DNA of 64,000 nucleotides, from positions 42,502,001 through 42,566,000 of the forward strand of contig OY754466.1 in the NCBI GenBank assembly GCA_963575645.1. Direction: 5' to 3'. A program made the translations under genes and the position numbers. This document shows, piece by piece, positions 22,346 through 34,597 of the stretch (positions within the stretch are counted from its first letter, which is position 1; each line of letters opens with the position of its first letter). The DNA comes from Xanthostigma xanthostigma (Eukaryota; Arthropoda; Insecta; Raphidioptera; Raphidiidae). The notes beneath the pieces were generated by a model. The model made no database searches. It saw only the letters and a program-made list of their open reading frames with translations, and was not told the origin of the DNA.

Positions 22346-22435
22346 AGAGAATTGAAGCTACAAGTGAAGGTATGTCATTCGCGCAGGTCTCAGTCGATTG
22401 CTGAACTGTGTTGACAAATTGCCATCGATATTAAT

Positions 22436-23020
22436 TTTTAACCGACGAAAAACAAAAACGGAGGAGGTTCTCAAGTCGACGCGTATATTTTTTTTTTTTT
22501 TTTTTTTATTTTTTTTTTTTTTTATGTATGACCACGCATAACTTTTTACAGAGTTGTCCGATTTTGATAAATATTTTTTTGTTTGAAAGGGTATACCCCG
22601 AAGTTGGTCCCATATAAATTTGGTAAAAAAATTCCAACCCTAAGGGTAGGAAAACAGGGGATGATTGATTGTTCACTCACTGATTGTAATGTATGACCAC
22701 ACATAACTTTTTACAGAGTAGTCCGATTTTGATAATTATTTTTCTGTTTGAAAGGGTATACCCCGAAGTTGGTCCCATATAAATTTGGTAAAAAAATTCC
22801 AACCCTAAGGGTAGGAAAACAGGGGATGATTGATTGTTTACTCACTGATTGTAATGTATGACCACACATAACCTTTTACAGAGTAGTCCGATTTTGATAA
22901 TTATTTTTTTATTGGATAGGGTATACCTCGAGGTTGGTCTCATATAAATTTGGAAAAAAAATTCCTACCCTAAGGGTGCTAAAATAGGGGTGATTTATTG
23001 TTCACTCACAGATTTTCATG
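22436..23020 (+). repeat. AACCGACGAAAAAC repeat with three 165-bp tandem units
   Basis: Begins TTTTTAACCGACGAAAAAC like the copy at 9940, followed by a long T tract. Three tandem units start at TGTATGACCAC (22525, 22690, 22855), a spacing of exactly 165 bp. Units share GGGTATACCCCGAAGTTGG and CCCTAAGGGTAGG; the third is more diverged (TACCTCGAGGTTGG). No coding content. Confidence 0.85.
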
Positions 23021-23061
23021 CTGAGTTGTGTATTACAATTATAAATTATATAGCCACAAAA

Positions 23062-23458
23062 AATTATAAAATAAAAACTTTTTAACAAAAAAATTAAACC
23101 GCCGAAAAACTGAAAAGCAAAAAATAATAAATCTTTTTATTTAACTAAGTTCTATTTAAGTAGTTGAACGTATGTGACAATCTAGTATATCTAAGTAATT
23201 TTGAGTCGGCGTCAAACAACCAATGAACAAAGATCACTAAAAGAAATAACCAAATCAAATTAGAGAACTCTCGTGAACGGTCAGAGATTTCCGGCGAAGG
23301 ATTGTTGACGCCGACTCAAAATTACTTAGATATACTAGATTGTCACATACGTTCAACTACTTAAATAGAACTTAGTTAAATAAAAAGATTTATTATTTTT
23401 TGCTTTTCAGTTTTTCGGCGGTTTAATTTTTTTGTTAAAAAGTTTTTTATAATTTGCT
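23062..23458. repeat. Long hairpin, arms about 154 bp, 89-nt loop
   Basis: Left arm 23062-23215 and right arm 23305-23458 are nearly identical inverted copies. Shared blocks include GAGTCGGCGTCAA, AAGTAGTTGAACGTATGTGA and AAACCGCCGAAAAACTGAAA. The arms are far better conserved than other inverted repeats nearby, suggesting recent formation or gene conversion. No ORF. A transcript would fold into a double strand over 150 bp long. Confidence 0.8.
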
Positions 23459-23459
23459 A

Positions 23460-24555
23460 TCAATCCCGTAGTAATATTGACAATCGCGTCAATTGCCTAA
23501 AGTAAACGATCATTTTTTGCATCAAGGAGTGTCATTTATGTGTCTCGGGAATACTTCAAAGTTTAAATTCACCATAGAATAGTGGCTGAGTAGGCTTGAG
23601 CCCGGGACGGCAGATTTTAGGGGCGGCAAATTTTCAGATCGATTTTTTTCCTTTTTTAGCCGATTTAAGAGGGTTTTCTGACGTCTTGCAGAAAGAAGTC
23701 TACAAGACATCTTTCCGATGGCTTTTCCCTCTGAATTGTACATTCAACGTACTGGAAACTTCTATATTCTATGGTAAAATACCCAGTTCGCGGTCTCAAC
23801 CAGTAATAGGCCTCTGCCCACACTTTAGTGAGTGAGAATAGAGTGAAATTTCGGAAAATATATTTCCCGCTCTTCCCAATATCCACTTATACAAGTCCGA
23901 TTACTGGTTGGGGGCTGCAAACTGGGTATTTGGTGTTGTTTGGGTATATCTGAATTAAAAAATTATGCAAAGAAAAAATATTTAGTTTCCAATATTCTCC
24001 GTTTTGAAGGCTATACTTGGGAATCCTGTAAATTCGCCATCGCCATACAGAATAGCACCATAATTGAAGAGAATACTTACAAAATCGATAAATAAGATTT
24101 TACTGATTTCGAGTCAATAGCGAAAATCCTTCATATACATAATGGGCAAATTTTATTTAATAAATCAGTGGCATACGTCATAGATGATAAAATAGCCCAT
24201 TGCGACACCAGGTAATCCACTATAATAGGTCAGTCGTTTTTTGTTTTGATCGCGTAACTCCTTCCTAAACTACTGTACCGATTTTGATTATCGAAATGTC
24301 ATTTAAAAAAATTTAAAGTACAGATGTTCCAAAACGGATTTTAGTGGTAAAAAAATTACTTGCATTATAAATTCAACTAAAGCTTCAGTAAAAACGTTTT
24401 CGTCCAAAAGAAATTGTAAATTGTGACTTGAAGGGTTAATTGGAGATAGGCATGTCTATTGCAGAGGTCGACAACCAAGCCTAGTCTAGTGTATACGACA
24501 AATTATTCTGTTATTATTTCGGTTTTGTTTTATTATATTGTTTCACGCACGTGCG
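23460..24555. other. Spacer, overlapping spurious ORFs only
   Basis: Three overlapping ORFs of 73-79 codons on both strands (23522-23886) compete for the same DNA and none resembles a known protein. A (A)CTGTACCGATTTTGA motif at about 24284 is common to insect repeats. Confidence 0.35.
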
Positions 24556-24559
24556 ATTT

Positions 24560-25260
24560 GTGACCTCAAATATGATACAAATAACAACATAATTATTAGT
24601 TTTGTAAAAATTTCATTCCACAAAATTACGCACTGTTTTCTGACATGCACAAAAAGTGTACTAATATATTTTTTTTTGCTGCTTGATTTTTTTATTTTTG
24701 TCTGTATAAGTTTCGATGTTCATTTTTTTAACAAATGAGTAATAGCGTCACGCCAAGGTCAAAAGACAATTGAATGATCTAAAATACCTTAATGATACTA
24801 TTCTTGAAACATAAAAAAGCGTAAACAAGTTTTTTTTTAATTAAGCTCTTATTGCCAGCAATTGAACGAAAATCGTTTCCAGCATATAAAATATTTATAT
24901 GACACAAATAACACGAAAAATACTACTTCTTTGTAAATTTTTGTTTCCGCAAAATTACGCATTATTTTGACAACAAAACAATACCGCAGTCTCGCAGACC
25001 AAAAGTGTTTTGCTTTTTGTTGTGGTTTCTTTTTTTTTTTTTTGTTTCTTACTGCATAAGTTTTAATATGTTCATTTTTTTAACAAATGAGTAATAGCCC
25101 CACACCAAGGTCAAAAGGTGATTGTATTCACTGAACTTATATACCTTAATGATCTTATTTCGTGAATAAAAAAAGAGAACGTCTATTTGAAATCGTAAAC
25201 AAGATTCTTAAAAATTAAGTCAGTAATTATACGAAGAACATTTTCCGACATATAAAATGT
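24560..25260. repeat. Diverged tandem duplication, period about 352 bp
   Basis: AACAAATGAGTAATAGCGTC at 24731 recurs as AACAAATGAGTAATAGCCCC at 25083, offset 352. Neighbouring blocks repeat at the same spacing: CAAGGTCAAAAG, ACCTTAATGAT, CACAAAATTACGCA against CGCAAAATTACGCA, and CGTAAACAAG. The copies are clearly diverged. No protein. Confidence 0.7.
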
Positions 25261-25633
25261 TAAAAAGTAAAATATCGACTTTCAAAAAATTATTCGCATA
25301 ATTTGTTTTAATGTTAACGACATTACAATTCAAGTGTTGTTTTTCGACATACCTATTTTTATAAATTATCTAGGTAAAACATCCCCTAAACGAGAATACT
25401 AAAAAAGATCGAATGATTTTAAAAATAATTATTAATAAAATGGCTGAACGATTACTTTGAAAAATTGAAAAATAAATTAATAGGCTTTATTCTCGATTTT
25501 AAACACAATATACCGGGTGTTTTGTGCACACGGACATGGGATGATGTTATGCAGCAAAAACGGAACAAACATGCGCTTTATGAATTTTAATTTAGAATCT
25601 CGCAAATTAAATTAATTGAAATATTACTATATA

Positions 25634-25966
25634 CAGTAGGGTCTCGGTAATCTGGACTCCCGCTTGTTCGATGGTCGCTGTAATCCGGCCGGGCAACGAA
25701 GTGCGAAAATTATAAACAGAAGAGTACTTTATTACAGACTTTTTCAAGAAGAATTAACTAACGTTTTATTTTAACTGTTTTTCTTACATGGTTGCAATTT
25801 TGAACATGTACATTTTTGACTTTATGCTTTAATTTAAAAATTGATTAAAGAAACTAAGGTTAAACATGTGTTTTATTACCATTAAATATGGCATACTATA
25901 ATCCGGACGTCTCGATAATCCAGAAAGGGTCTTTTTTTGCCTCTCCGGATTAACGAGACCCTACTG
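25634..25966. mobile_element. Non-autonomous pogo/Tigger-like MITE (333 bp)
   Basis: TA dinucleotides flank it (25632-25633 and 25967-25968). Ends CAGTAGGGTCTCGGTAATCT and, read inward from the right, CAGTAGGGTCTCGTTAATCC form an inverted repeat of about 25 bp. TA target plus CAGTAGGGTCTCG is the pattern I recall for Tigger (Tc1/mariner, pogo group) elements. Interior about 280 bp with a subterminal TCCGG repeat and no ORF. Confidence 0.85.
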
Positions 25967-25974
25967 TACTTATA

Positions 25975-28900
25975 TTTTTTAAATTAAATTGTTTTGAACT
26001 AAATTTTTATGGTCTTTAAATTGTTTTGTAATGTTTTATATTTTCAGGCATTTATTGTGAAACGAATTTTGTAATTTTCAAAGTTCAAAACGGCGAATGC
26101 CCGAAAAGTACCCGTCTCTTCGCAAAAGGGCTTTTTGTTCGGTTTTTGTAGCAGAACACCGTGTTGCGAAACACTTTTATTCTAAGTTTTCTAAATGATT
26201 TCTTAATCGGGACACTTAGGTCAACTTCGATATGAGTGTTCTCATTTCGGTGGTCTACGACCATGTCTCACTTGTCGAGCGTCTACAATCTACAATGTCT
26301 CTCCTCGAAAAAAAACTTAGCTGGCACCGATTAGATTAGCGAATAATCTGTAATTCATATTATTTATAATTATTATAAATTGATATAATCTTATTTTATC
26401 TACATATTATTTACACTACTGCAGTTTCGTGTTTTCTTTTAAATAAATAATAAAACAACACATCCAAAAACAGGAAATAAGTGTTGCATAAACGCCGTAA
26501 CAATCCTTGTACCTAATTTTATTTTTTTAATTTATTTTCACGAATATAAACCGAAATAATACATCCACACAAACTGATAAAATGTTAATTATTCTACTCA
26601 TTAATAATTATCATACAATTAACAATTGCATAAATAAATAAATTTACGAAGCATGTTAACAAACATTTTTATAGTTCTGTCTAAATTTTACAAGATATAC
26701 GAAAATTATAATGAAATCCTAATTAGAAAAATGTATACGTCAGTTTCGAAGACCGCAAATTAACTGGCACCGCGTTCCACAATCCCTCAAAAACTTATAT
26801 ATTTGTTTTTAAATCAGTTTCGTATTTATAATTTGAAAACAAAAAACATTTTCATTCTTTACAGTGAAATATTACAGTAACCCTGCGGAAAGGCGTTACT
26901 GAAAAAGTTTGTGCACCACTGGTATAGCGCATATTACTTAAATCTTTATAATTCAGTGTTAAAAAAATCAGTATAACAACGAAAACAGAAGGGAAAATAC
27001 CAATAATTTTTACTAGCCTTTATTTAAGAGCCACAACCAGTCCGGAATATTTGGGTTTAATGTCAGTTCATATTTTCAAAAATTATTATTTTTTAATAGC
27101 AAATTAAATATCCAACTGATACTTTTACCTGCAGTTCTTATATTTGAAAATGGGGAGCTGAGGGCTCCACGTTCGGTATTCTGAAGTCCCAACCCTTTCG
27201 AAAGATTCCCAAACAGTCATTTTGAAAAAGAGAAAATTGGGGAAAACAAGCAGGCGTATTAAGTTTTGGGGTCAATTGCCCTCTAGTGAAACATTTGAAG
27301 TTGGACTTTTGAAGTGTCGCGTTGCAGAGGAAATGTTTGTTGCAAGTTGCTCTACCGATATAAAAATATTTCGGAACAAACTCGAGTCGCGTACTAAACG
27401 CTTATCGAGCGTCTATAATCTACAATACATATTATGTAATAGTGTAAAACGCAGCGGTTTTAAAATTTTACCATTTGAAATTCATCCCATTAAAATTAAT
27501 AACAAACTATTAATGCACCATTCATTTCAACACAATTTGATTAAAATGTAAATACCGACACAGCACCACTAAAACCCACAGCACTTTAGGCACTGAACTT
27601 TCAATCTGCACATTTTTTATTTAAATTAAAAATCACACTGTAATTGAATCAATGTCAATGGATTGCATGTTAATCCGCGAATAACTGACGTTTTAATTCA
27701 AAACACATCGCTGTACATACTGTACATACCGCTCCAAAACAGTGAGCGCTTCACTGGAAGATAAAAACATGTGCACAGAAAAAAAGACAACATTTATATA
27801 ACTATTCGCGTCCAACTCGTGTCGAGCGGCATTTGTTTCGCTTCGTCTTACACGCCCCGACATCAGGTTTTAGTTGTTTCTCTTTCAGACGCATACGTTT
27901 TCGCATAAGTTTGACTCCGTCGCCGGTGCAACAATATTTATTATAACCAACAATACCGCAAAACAAGTGCATCGGCGAAGTTAACCGAATATCAGGCGAG
28001 CTGATCGTTTCGCGGTGTGCTGCAACACGTTGTGCAAAAAAATTATGACATAAAACAATAATTTAGTCGATTTAATTACGTAATGAAACGTTTTTTAAAC
28101 ATTTAGAACGCGTTGCCTTATTGAGAGGATTTCAACACCAGCATTGTGGACATTAAAACATTTGGTTGAAATGTGAGAGTGAGGATGTATGGGCTGAGTT
28201 GAAGCGTATACGCTCTCTTTCACCCTTCAACCTACCCGTAACGTTTTACTCGCACTTACGTGTAATAGACATGTAACCGCGCCTAGCAAACTAAATGATC
28301 TGGCTTTATTTTAATACTAAATTTGAAGGTATTAAAATTTCAAAATGCTTCAAGGACATTTTTTGCAAATAAAATGTCACAGCTTGGCTAGGCTCCACTA
28401 CCCTTCAACCAGATCTTCGATTTTGTATTCAGACATTACAAAAGAAGTGTTACACAAATTTTCACGCTGACTCAAATACCTACCCAAAAATGAAGAATAG
28501 GATCTAATATTATGTCGATTGATGATAAAGTTCAAAGAAAGCTAGCAGTCCCGAAATTAAATTATTTCACTCGTAAAATTACTTTGTTTCTACTTTGTAG
28601 ACTTTAATGGGGTTTTGTTGAACGATGAAAATTGATTAAGATACACCACACACAATATGGTAGGATAATCATAATTTGGTTTGCAATTAATAATATTTAT
28701 TCTTGTAATAAAGTAACCATAAAATATGTAACAATTTTCGTTCGCTGAATGTAGTTTAGTTATAACTATAAAACGGTCGTTTCGGGCGGCGCAATAAATC
28801 GCAAATATTAGAAAGGATACGGAGTACGGACTACGGCTGATCTAAAGTACAATTAATAATCAATAAAATAGGAAGTTATGTACACTTTTAGTGTAATTAC

Positions 28901-29070
28901 CTTGTTACAAATTACTTCGACCGTAATAAATGTAATAAAATCGAGAGGAATAAAAGTTTAATGTCTGCAATTTCGTTTAAAAAAAAAAGCTGAAGTCATT
29001 ATCAGCATAACGCCTGATTAAAATAATTTCTACTCGAACGACTCGAAGTTTTTGTCACGGATTGCCAACC
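25975..29070. other. Long spacer, no gene supported
   Basis: AT-rich with a GC-richer stretch at 27790-28030. That stretch has no usable ORF; it could be an untranslated leader or a decayed element. A GAGCGTCTACAATCTACAA-like word occurs at 26276 and 27408 (and loosely at 17165), hinting at a further dispersed repeat. The 109-codon ORF at 27222-27551 shows no family similarity I can recognise. Confidence 0.35.
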
Positions 29071-29075
29071 CCTAG

Positions 29076-29633
29076 CAGTGCTGGATTAACCTATAAACAA
29101 AGTAAGCAATTGCTTAGGGCATCACGTCTTAGAGGGCACCAAAAATTAGAACTCAGAAATATAAAGTACCTCACCAATTCATGTCAACAATTTTTTATTC
29201 TTTTTGTCATCTCAAAAATTTGATCTACTGATATAAAACTGTCTTAGGGAGTATAGAAGTTAAAAAAAATAATTTATTTTTGGAAAGAAATTTTTTTTTT
29301 TATTTTGCGGCACGTGCTATATTTTTTAAAGCTTGTCCTTGCTTTTTTACATCAAAAGGTAGCTTTTTAGGGGGTATAGAAAAAAATTTAATTTTTAACG
29401 ATCAGTCTAATATAAACAGTCAAATTTTCAATGAGAGCAAAATTTAATTTTTTCTCTAAAATTCTTTTTTAACTTTTTTCTATCAATTTTAAGCTTACGA
29501 TATTCATAATTTGAAAAAAAAAATTATACACTTAACATGACAGATAGATAATATTAGAATTAGACTGCTGTTAGAGATGAGGGTCCATAGACAAGAAATG
29601 CTTAGGGCATCAAGTAATCTTAATCCGGCACTG
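29076..29633. mobile_element. hAT-like element, copy 1 of a pair (558 bp)
   Basis: Begins CAGTGCTGGATTAACC; the right end read inward is CAGTGCCGGATTAAGATTAC. Subterminal GCTTAGGGCATCA occurs near both ends. The 8-bp flanks do not match (ACCCCTAG against TCTAAATT), so the TSD has decayed or an end has shifted. Related to the copy at 30328-30816 through most of its length. Confidence 0.7.
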
Positions 29634-29869
29634 TCTAAATTAATGGTATACTAAGTACCTACACTATTTTAAAGAAAAATCATCAGTGAACTAGTTTTTC
29701 ATATAACTACATACTTAATTTTGTTTGTATGTTTCATATTAAAATTGGGAACGTGATCCTTTTAAATATATTATGCTTCTTATATCACATTTCCCGACTT
29801 AAATATATTTTACTTATTGTTGTATCATATTAATTTTCAAATTAGTTATATTTCATATATTTTTTAACT

Positions 29870-30055
29870 CCCGCTATAAAAATTAAATATTTTCAAAGTT
29901 TCGGGAAGTTATTGTTTTCAGTTCGATTTTACGAAAATCGTGTTTTCATCAGATGTCGACGTTTTGAGGTCCTAGAAACCACGAACCTATTCTGACTATT
30001 TGCAGAAGGATATATCCACGTATGTCTGTGTGTGTTTGTGTGTGTGTCATAGGAA
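29870..30055 (+). repeat. Interspersed repeat ending in a GT-rich tract
   Basis: Contains TCGGGAAGTTATTG, GACGTTTTGAGGTCC and a (TGTG)n tail at about 30025-30050. The TTTTGAGGTCC segment links it to the fragment at 1917-2135. From recall this is a common lepidopteran repeat. Boundaries uncertain. Confidence 0.45.
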
Positions 30056-30327
30056 CCCAATTATCCTAATGTGCCCAGGGCCTCCAATAAGTTAACGACG
30101 CCCCTGATGCTCGATATGTCGTAAATACATCTCGATTTTGTGAAAGATAAAGCAAAGTGAAAATGACGCTTGCACTTAGAAAGGTGAATATAGAAAGCGA
30201 AGGGTAATGCCTTTTATTTATTAATTTTTTGTATTAAAGAAATATACAGTCATCGTAAATATGATTGATCAGATTTTTATTTGAATAATTAGCGACAGAA
30301 GATGGTACATTGTCAATCATGTATACT

Positions 30328-30816
30328 CAGTGCCGGATTAACCTATAAGCAAAGTAAGCAATTGCTTAGGGCATCACGTCTCAGGGGGCATCAAGAAGCA
30401 CAACTCAGAAATGAAAAGTACCTCACTAAACCGTGTTAACAACTTTTTTTTAATTTTTGTCATGTTCTCAAAAATTTGATCTACTAATATGTCTTTAGAA
30501 GTATAAAAGTTAAAAATAAATCATAATTTATTTTTGAAAATGAAAACGAAAAAAACATTATTTCTTAAGGGTTCAATATTTTCAATTTTAAAGTTTTGAA
30601 ACTTTTTTCTATTAATTGTATAAAAATGTTTAAGGTCCGATTTTATAGACAGCCAAATTTTCAATGAGCATTGATTGTAAAATTCAATTTTTTTGCTAAA
30701 AATCTATGCTTTTAAACTTTTTTCTATCAATTTGATTTTTTTATAAACTGAACATATTAGAGATGAGGGCCCATAAGCAAGAGATGCTTAGGGCATCAAG
30801 GAGTCATCCGGCACTG
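30328..30816. mobile_element. hAT-like element, copy 2 of a pair (489 bp)
   Basis: Flanked by TGTATACT (30320-30327) and TATATACT (30817-30824), a 7/8 match for an 8-bp TSD. TIR CAGTGCCGGAT at both ends, with internal AAGTAAGCAATTGCTTAGGG and CAAGAGATGCTTAGGGCATC as in the copy 1.2 kb away. No transposase ORF. Confidence 0.82.
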
Positions 30817-30948
30817 TATATACTACATACAAACTGTTTTGATAACAAAAACTTATTATTAGAATAATGAAAAATATAAAACAAAAAGACAGCTTTCTGA
30901 AATCTAAAAATTTTAACTGAAACTAGTATCTTCATTCTGACATGTGTA

Positions 30949-31221
30949 ATGTTTTATACAAAAAATACAGATCTGTTTACTAACCGAAGTCATATACATA
31001 ATTACCCTACACGGAACAAAAATAATATTGAAAAAATTCAGACTAATTTGGAGGCTGTAAATAGCGGTTTAAATAATACAATAGCAAACATTTATAACAA
31101 ACTGCCTAATACTTTAGTAAAATTAAACAGTAGTAGACTGAAAAATAAATTAAAACAGGAATTGACAAAACTAGCACCATACACTCTGGACGATTTTTAT
31201 ACATTTAATTTCAACATTTAA
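30949..31221 (+). pseudogene. LINE ORF2 C-terminal fragment
   Basis: The 90-codon frame resembles the extreme C-terminus of non-LTR retrotransposon ORF2 proteins (Jockey/CR1-like). It has the HNYPTRNKNN motif near residue 18, a GLNNTIANIYNKLPNTL segment, and a Lys-rich helix ending in a LAPYTLDDFY-type terminus. The frame reads to a natural stop, but no palm domain or endonuclease precedes it, so it is a 5'-truncated insertion. An A-rich 3' sequence with AAATAAAATAAAAAAAAATA follows near 31290-31310, fitting a LINE 3' end. Confidence 0.7.
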
Positions 31222-31582
31222 TTAAACTAATTATTGTTTTCTGACATATTTTATGCTCACAAGTTGAGTAAATTTTACTATAATGTAAAATTAAATAAAA
31301 TAAAAAAAAATAAAGAGTATACCTACTCACAACATTTATAACATCCTTTTTCCGATCAACCTGTATGTAGGTTACGTTAGGTACTTAACGTATAGGTTTA
31401 TCGTAACTCGTAAGTACTGAGAGTACATAAACATGTACGATTTGAACTGACCTAAAGCCGGCAGCTAGTTTTTCAACTTTATATTTAAAAGGTCCAAGAT
31501 GCCATCCGGTGTTCTTGCAACGTGGTATGCGACAGGGCCGGTTGATTATCGCACCAATATCGTTTGGTTTGAGAACGCAGAG

Positions 31583-31592
31583 GCTTATAAAT
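31583..31592 (+). promoter_or_regulatory. Candidate TATA box
   Basis: CTTATAAATAG is a strong TATA-box match in locally GC-richer DNA, about 60 bp before the ATG at 31643. No supported gene follows, so this rests on the motif alone. Confidence 0.25.
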
Positions 31593-31642
31593 AGTGGAGG
31601 CCGTAGCGATACCGGTTTTTTAATTGAGATTTCACCTCGACC

Positions 31643-31739
31643 ATGCGCCATCTACTCAGCATTTCAGTGAACTATCCTATGCGAAGCAAAGCTTTGCGCG
31701 CTTTATACTTGCGGACACGAAACAGTCACGGTCATCCGC
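31643..31739 (+). CDS. Speculative first coding exon
   Basis: Starts with ATG at 31643 (MRHLLSISVNYPMRSKAL) and could end at the strong 5' splice consensus CAG|GTAACT at 31738-31745. It lies about 60 bp after the TATA-like box. The peptide is basic and resembles no family I know. The unspliced ORF continues to 31864 with no stronger signal. A chance combination is quite possible. Confidence 0.2.
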
Positions 31740-31864
31740 AGGTAACTAAAACGTGTTCCAAAATCGATACAAACAGTTTCGTTTTAGCTACTGCGCACGA
31801 CGGTGACGATTTCGTGTCCATTCTCTGGCTGCTTGGAACATCATTATATATTAATACGCTATAA

Positions 31865-33059
31865 GGTTAAAGATGTTTGCCTCCCTTTTTAGAAAAAACC
31901 TCACAATTTCTCCACATAAATTAATTATATATCATTTTACAGATATTGCTTGCTCTATTGACATCGACAACTAAAAAATTTATTATTGATTTTGTTTTTG
32001 TAAATTAATTAAAATACAGCAACACTGAACAACGTCTGCCATCTGACGGCTTTAATTTTGAGACAGCGAACAACGGTGAACAACGTCACAGCAATGCTGC
32101 ATGATGCCATCTGACGGCTTAGCTCAACGCTTTTGCTACTTGCGCCTCTATATATGACAATTTTAGTAAAATATTTCTTCGATCTGTCATCTGAGCTTCA
32201 TATTGTAATACAACAAAAAGAAGAACGTTATAAGCAGTGTGCAAAATTAGAAACGAATTGAATACCTGCAATCATATTTAAAAACTAATTTTGTAAAGTG
32301 ATAATTATTATACTTATTTAGTGCGAATAATTCGCACAGGTCACACTAGTACCTATTATATTGCTTACAACTATGGAAGTTACACATGTCATTGAAAAAA
32401 TCGTAGAAGAAGTACGATATGTGTTGTGCAGTACCTAATTATGTTAGCAAATCAACAGTCAGATATATAATAAATATATACTTATTATATTATTATTATA
32501 TTATTATATGAAGTGAAAATGAACTATTTTATAGAAGGTTATAGGTACGTTCAAAAATGTAGTATCTATCTTGAACGTAACGCTATTATGAGTCGTTTGA
32601 CTGTTGAAACTTGCTGGTCGCTCGTTTTAATATAATGCCACACCTCTTACATAACAACTGGACTCATAAACTATACTATTCCACTGTAAAATCAGGGATT
32701 AATAATTATTAGGTATAACAAAAAACTGTTATTTAGAACAAGTGCTTTTTTTTTAAAAAGCAGCAAGTAGGTAGCACTTGGTATTTTGAAAATAACTGTT
32801 TTTCTTATCACAAAATTACCCCGGACGAGTCCGTTCCTGGTATACGAGAAGTCTCCAACTGCAGTGGTAAGGTACGTAACGGTATCCGATCTTCTGTAAG
32901 AAGAAACTCAACAATTTGTACATTGTTAATGATGTTATGTACAGAATGTAGGTATATGTATACTAAGTACTAGCAGTACTTACATGTGATTAAAATTTAT
33001 TTAACCTATTCAGAATCAGACACAAATAATAATAATAATTTTATTACTCCAAGAACATA
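31865..33059. other. Spacer with a repeated 16-mer and AT tracts
   Basis: TGCCATCTGACGGCTT occurs twice (about 32037 and 32105) within 32000-32160, near AACAACGTC words, suggesting a small local duplication. A (TTA)n-like AT tract spans 32465-32510. No gene supported. Confidence 0.4.
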
Positions 33060-33067
33060 CTACATGT

Positions 33068-33553
33068 CAGCGTTGCCAGTTTTTTTTTGCCAAGTCGGGA
33101 TTTTGGAACTCTTTGAGTGAAAACAGCGGGATTCTTTCGTCGAAAGCGGGACATAGTAAAAAAACCGTACATATAATCAGAAGTTTTCAAATATTTATCT
33201 TTTTATTTGAATTAAAATTACGTTTACGTGACAATAGATAGCAAAAATAGCCATAGAAAATGTATTTTAATAAAAATATAATATTTTAAATCAGATTTAC
33301 CCTATCGTTAAATAGTTGAGTCTTATTCGTCTTCAGAATAAAAAAAAAAAACAGAAATCTCTTATCTTCATTACGCGCCGGGCGGGCGGCCAGTACTCAC
33401 TTGTCTGTGCCACCCACCCACGCTCCCTCAGCACGCTGCGTGCACGGTCGAGTTATCCCTGAAAAGCGGGACTGAGCCTGTCCCGCGCGGGACATTTAAT
33501 TTTGATTTAAAAATCGGGACATCCCGCCAAAATCGGGACGTCTGGCAACGCTG
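33068..33553. mobile_element. Non-autonomous hAT-type element (486 bp)
   Basis: Perfect 8-bp TSD CTACATGT at 33060-33067 and 33554-33561. TIR CAGCGTTGCCAG is perfectly inverted at the right end (CTGGCAACGCTG). Subterminal GCGGGA/TCGGGA words are repeated on both sides (about 33105-33155 and 33465-33540), typical of transposase-binding arrays. No ORF. Confidence 0.93.
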
Positions 33554-33561
33554 CTACATGT

Positions 33562-34589
33562 ATACAAGAAGTCAGTCAATTCACAAAAAAAAAATTAAAT
33601 AATATAAAATTTACTTATTAAAAAACTCACTAAGTGAATAAAAGCAACCATAGCTCAAAAATTACTGTCTGCTTTATACACACGGTCTGTAACATGAAAT
33701 GTGTTGCTCTTGACTAATTCGCTGCTAAATCAAATTCTGCTCGGGCGAATCCGGGCCGGAAAGCAAATATATAATAGCTGGGGAAATGTCATGAAATGAA
33801 GACAGTAACGGTGCGAGGGATATTTAAAAATTAACGTTATTAATAATTTTTGTTGAAAATTGCTAATTTTTTTCAACTGCTGTACACCACAGGATTAAAT
33901 GTTACAGTTTTTAAAAGGTGATACAAAACCGGCAAACTATTTCACGATTTTATACTTACAAATTACAATACAAGAAAGCATTTAAACAAATCATTAATGA
34001 ATTATATTTTGTATGTCTATCCGTGCACTGAATTCGTAAACTAATTAGTACAAATATTATTCCAAACATTTTAGATATTTAACTGCTGCATATTTTATGT
34101 GTAAGTAGTACTCATTCGAAAAGAGCTTTTTGTATAACATAATATCGTATTCTAGCAAATACTTAATTCGCGTCTGCATTTCTAGGCTGCGTTGAAATAT
34201 ACGAATGATTCTTGTATCTACATAATACGGGAAGGAAAAAAAGAGTGTGGTACCGATTTGAATGAGTTAATTCGCACAATCGTGATCAAACATACATCGT
34301 TCTCTTCCTTTTAATGAGGATAAGTGCACAATATATCACGATGTGTACAATTTAACACAGATCAAATCGATTCAGGAGAAATTCATATAATGACAAAAGA
34401 GCCTCAATACGGTCAATTCACAATTCGCATCGTAAAATTTGGCAGAATCATTGACGCAAGCTGTAGCGGTAAGGTTAACTTTGTTGCTTTCTGCATGCAA
34501 CCGTCAAATTTGAAAGAAAAACTTCACGAAATCAACGGTGTATAATCAGCTCACACAATTTAATAATTTGATATCAACATTTACACTTG
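33562..34589. other. Spacer, nothing recognised
   Basis: AT-rich; GCTCGGGCGAATCCGGGCCGG at 33740-33760 resembles the hairpin of a Helitron-like 3' end, but no CTAG terminus follows. The 73-codon ORF at 34324-34545 has no family features. Confidence 0.35.
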
Positions 34590-34597
34590 ATCTTTAC

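Noticed and set aside
22525-23020. CRISPR-like array
   Set aside because: Three direct 165-bp units without short-repeat/unique-spacer structure, in a eukaryotic repeat.
27222-27551. 109-codon plus-strand ORF
   Set aside because: No recognisable domain, composition like translated AT-rich DNA, and no neighbouring splice or element context.
29068-29641. A TSD for the hAT-like copy at 29076-29633
   Set aside because: The 8-bp flanks ACCCCTAG and TCTAAATT do not match; the element call rests on its TIR and similarity to the 30328-30816 copy.
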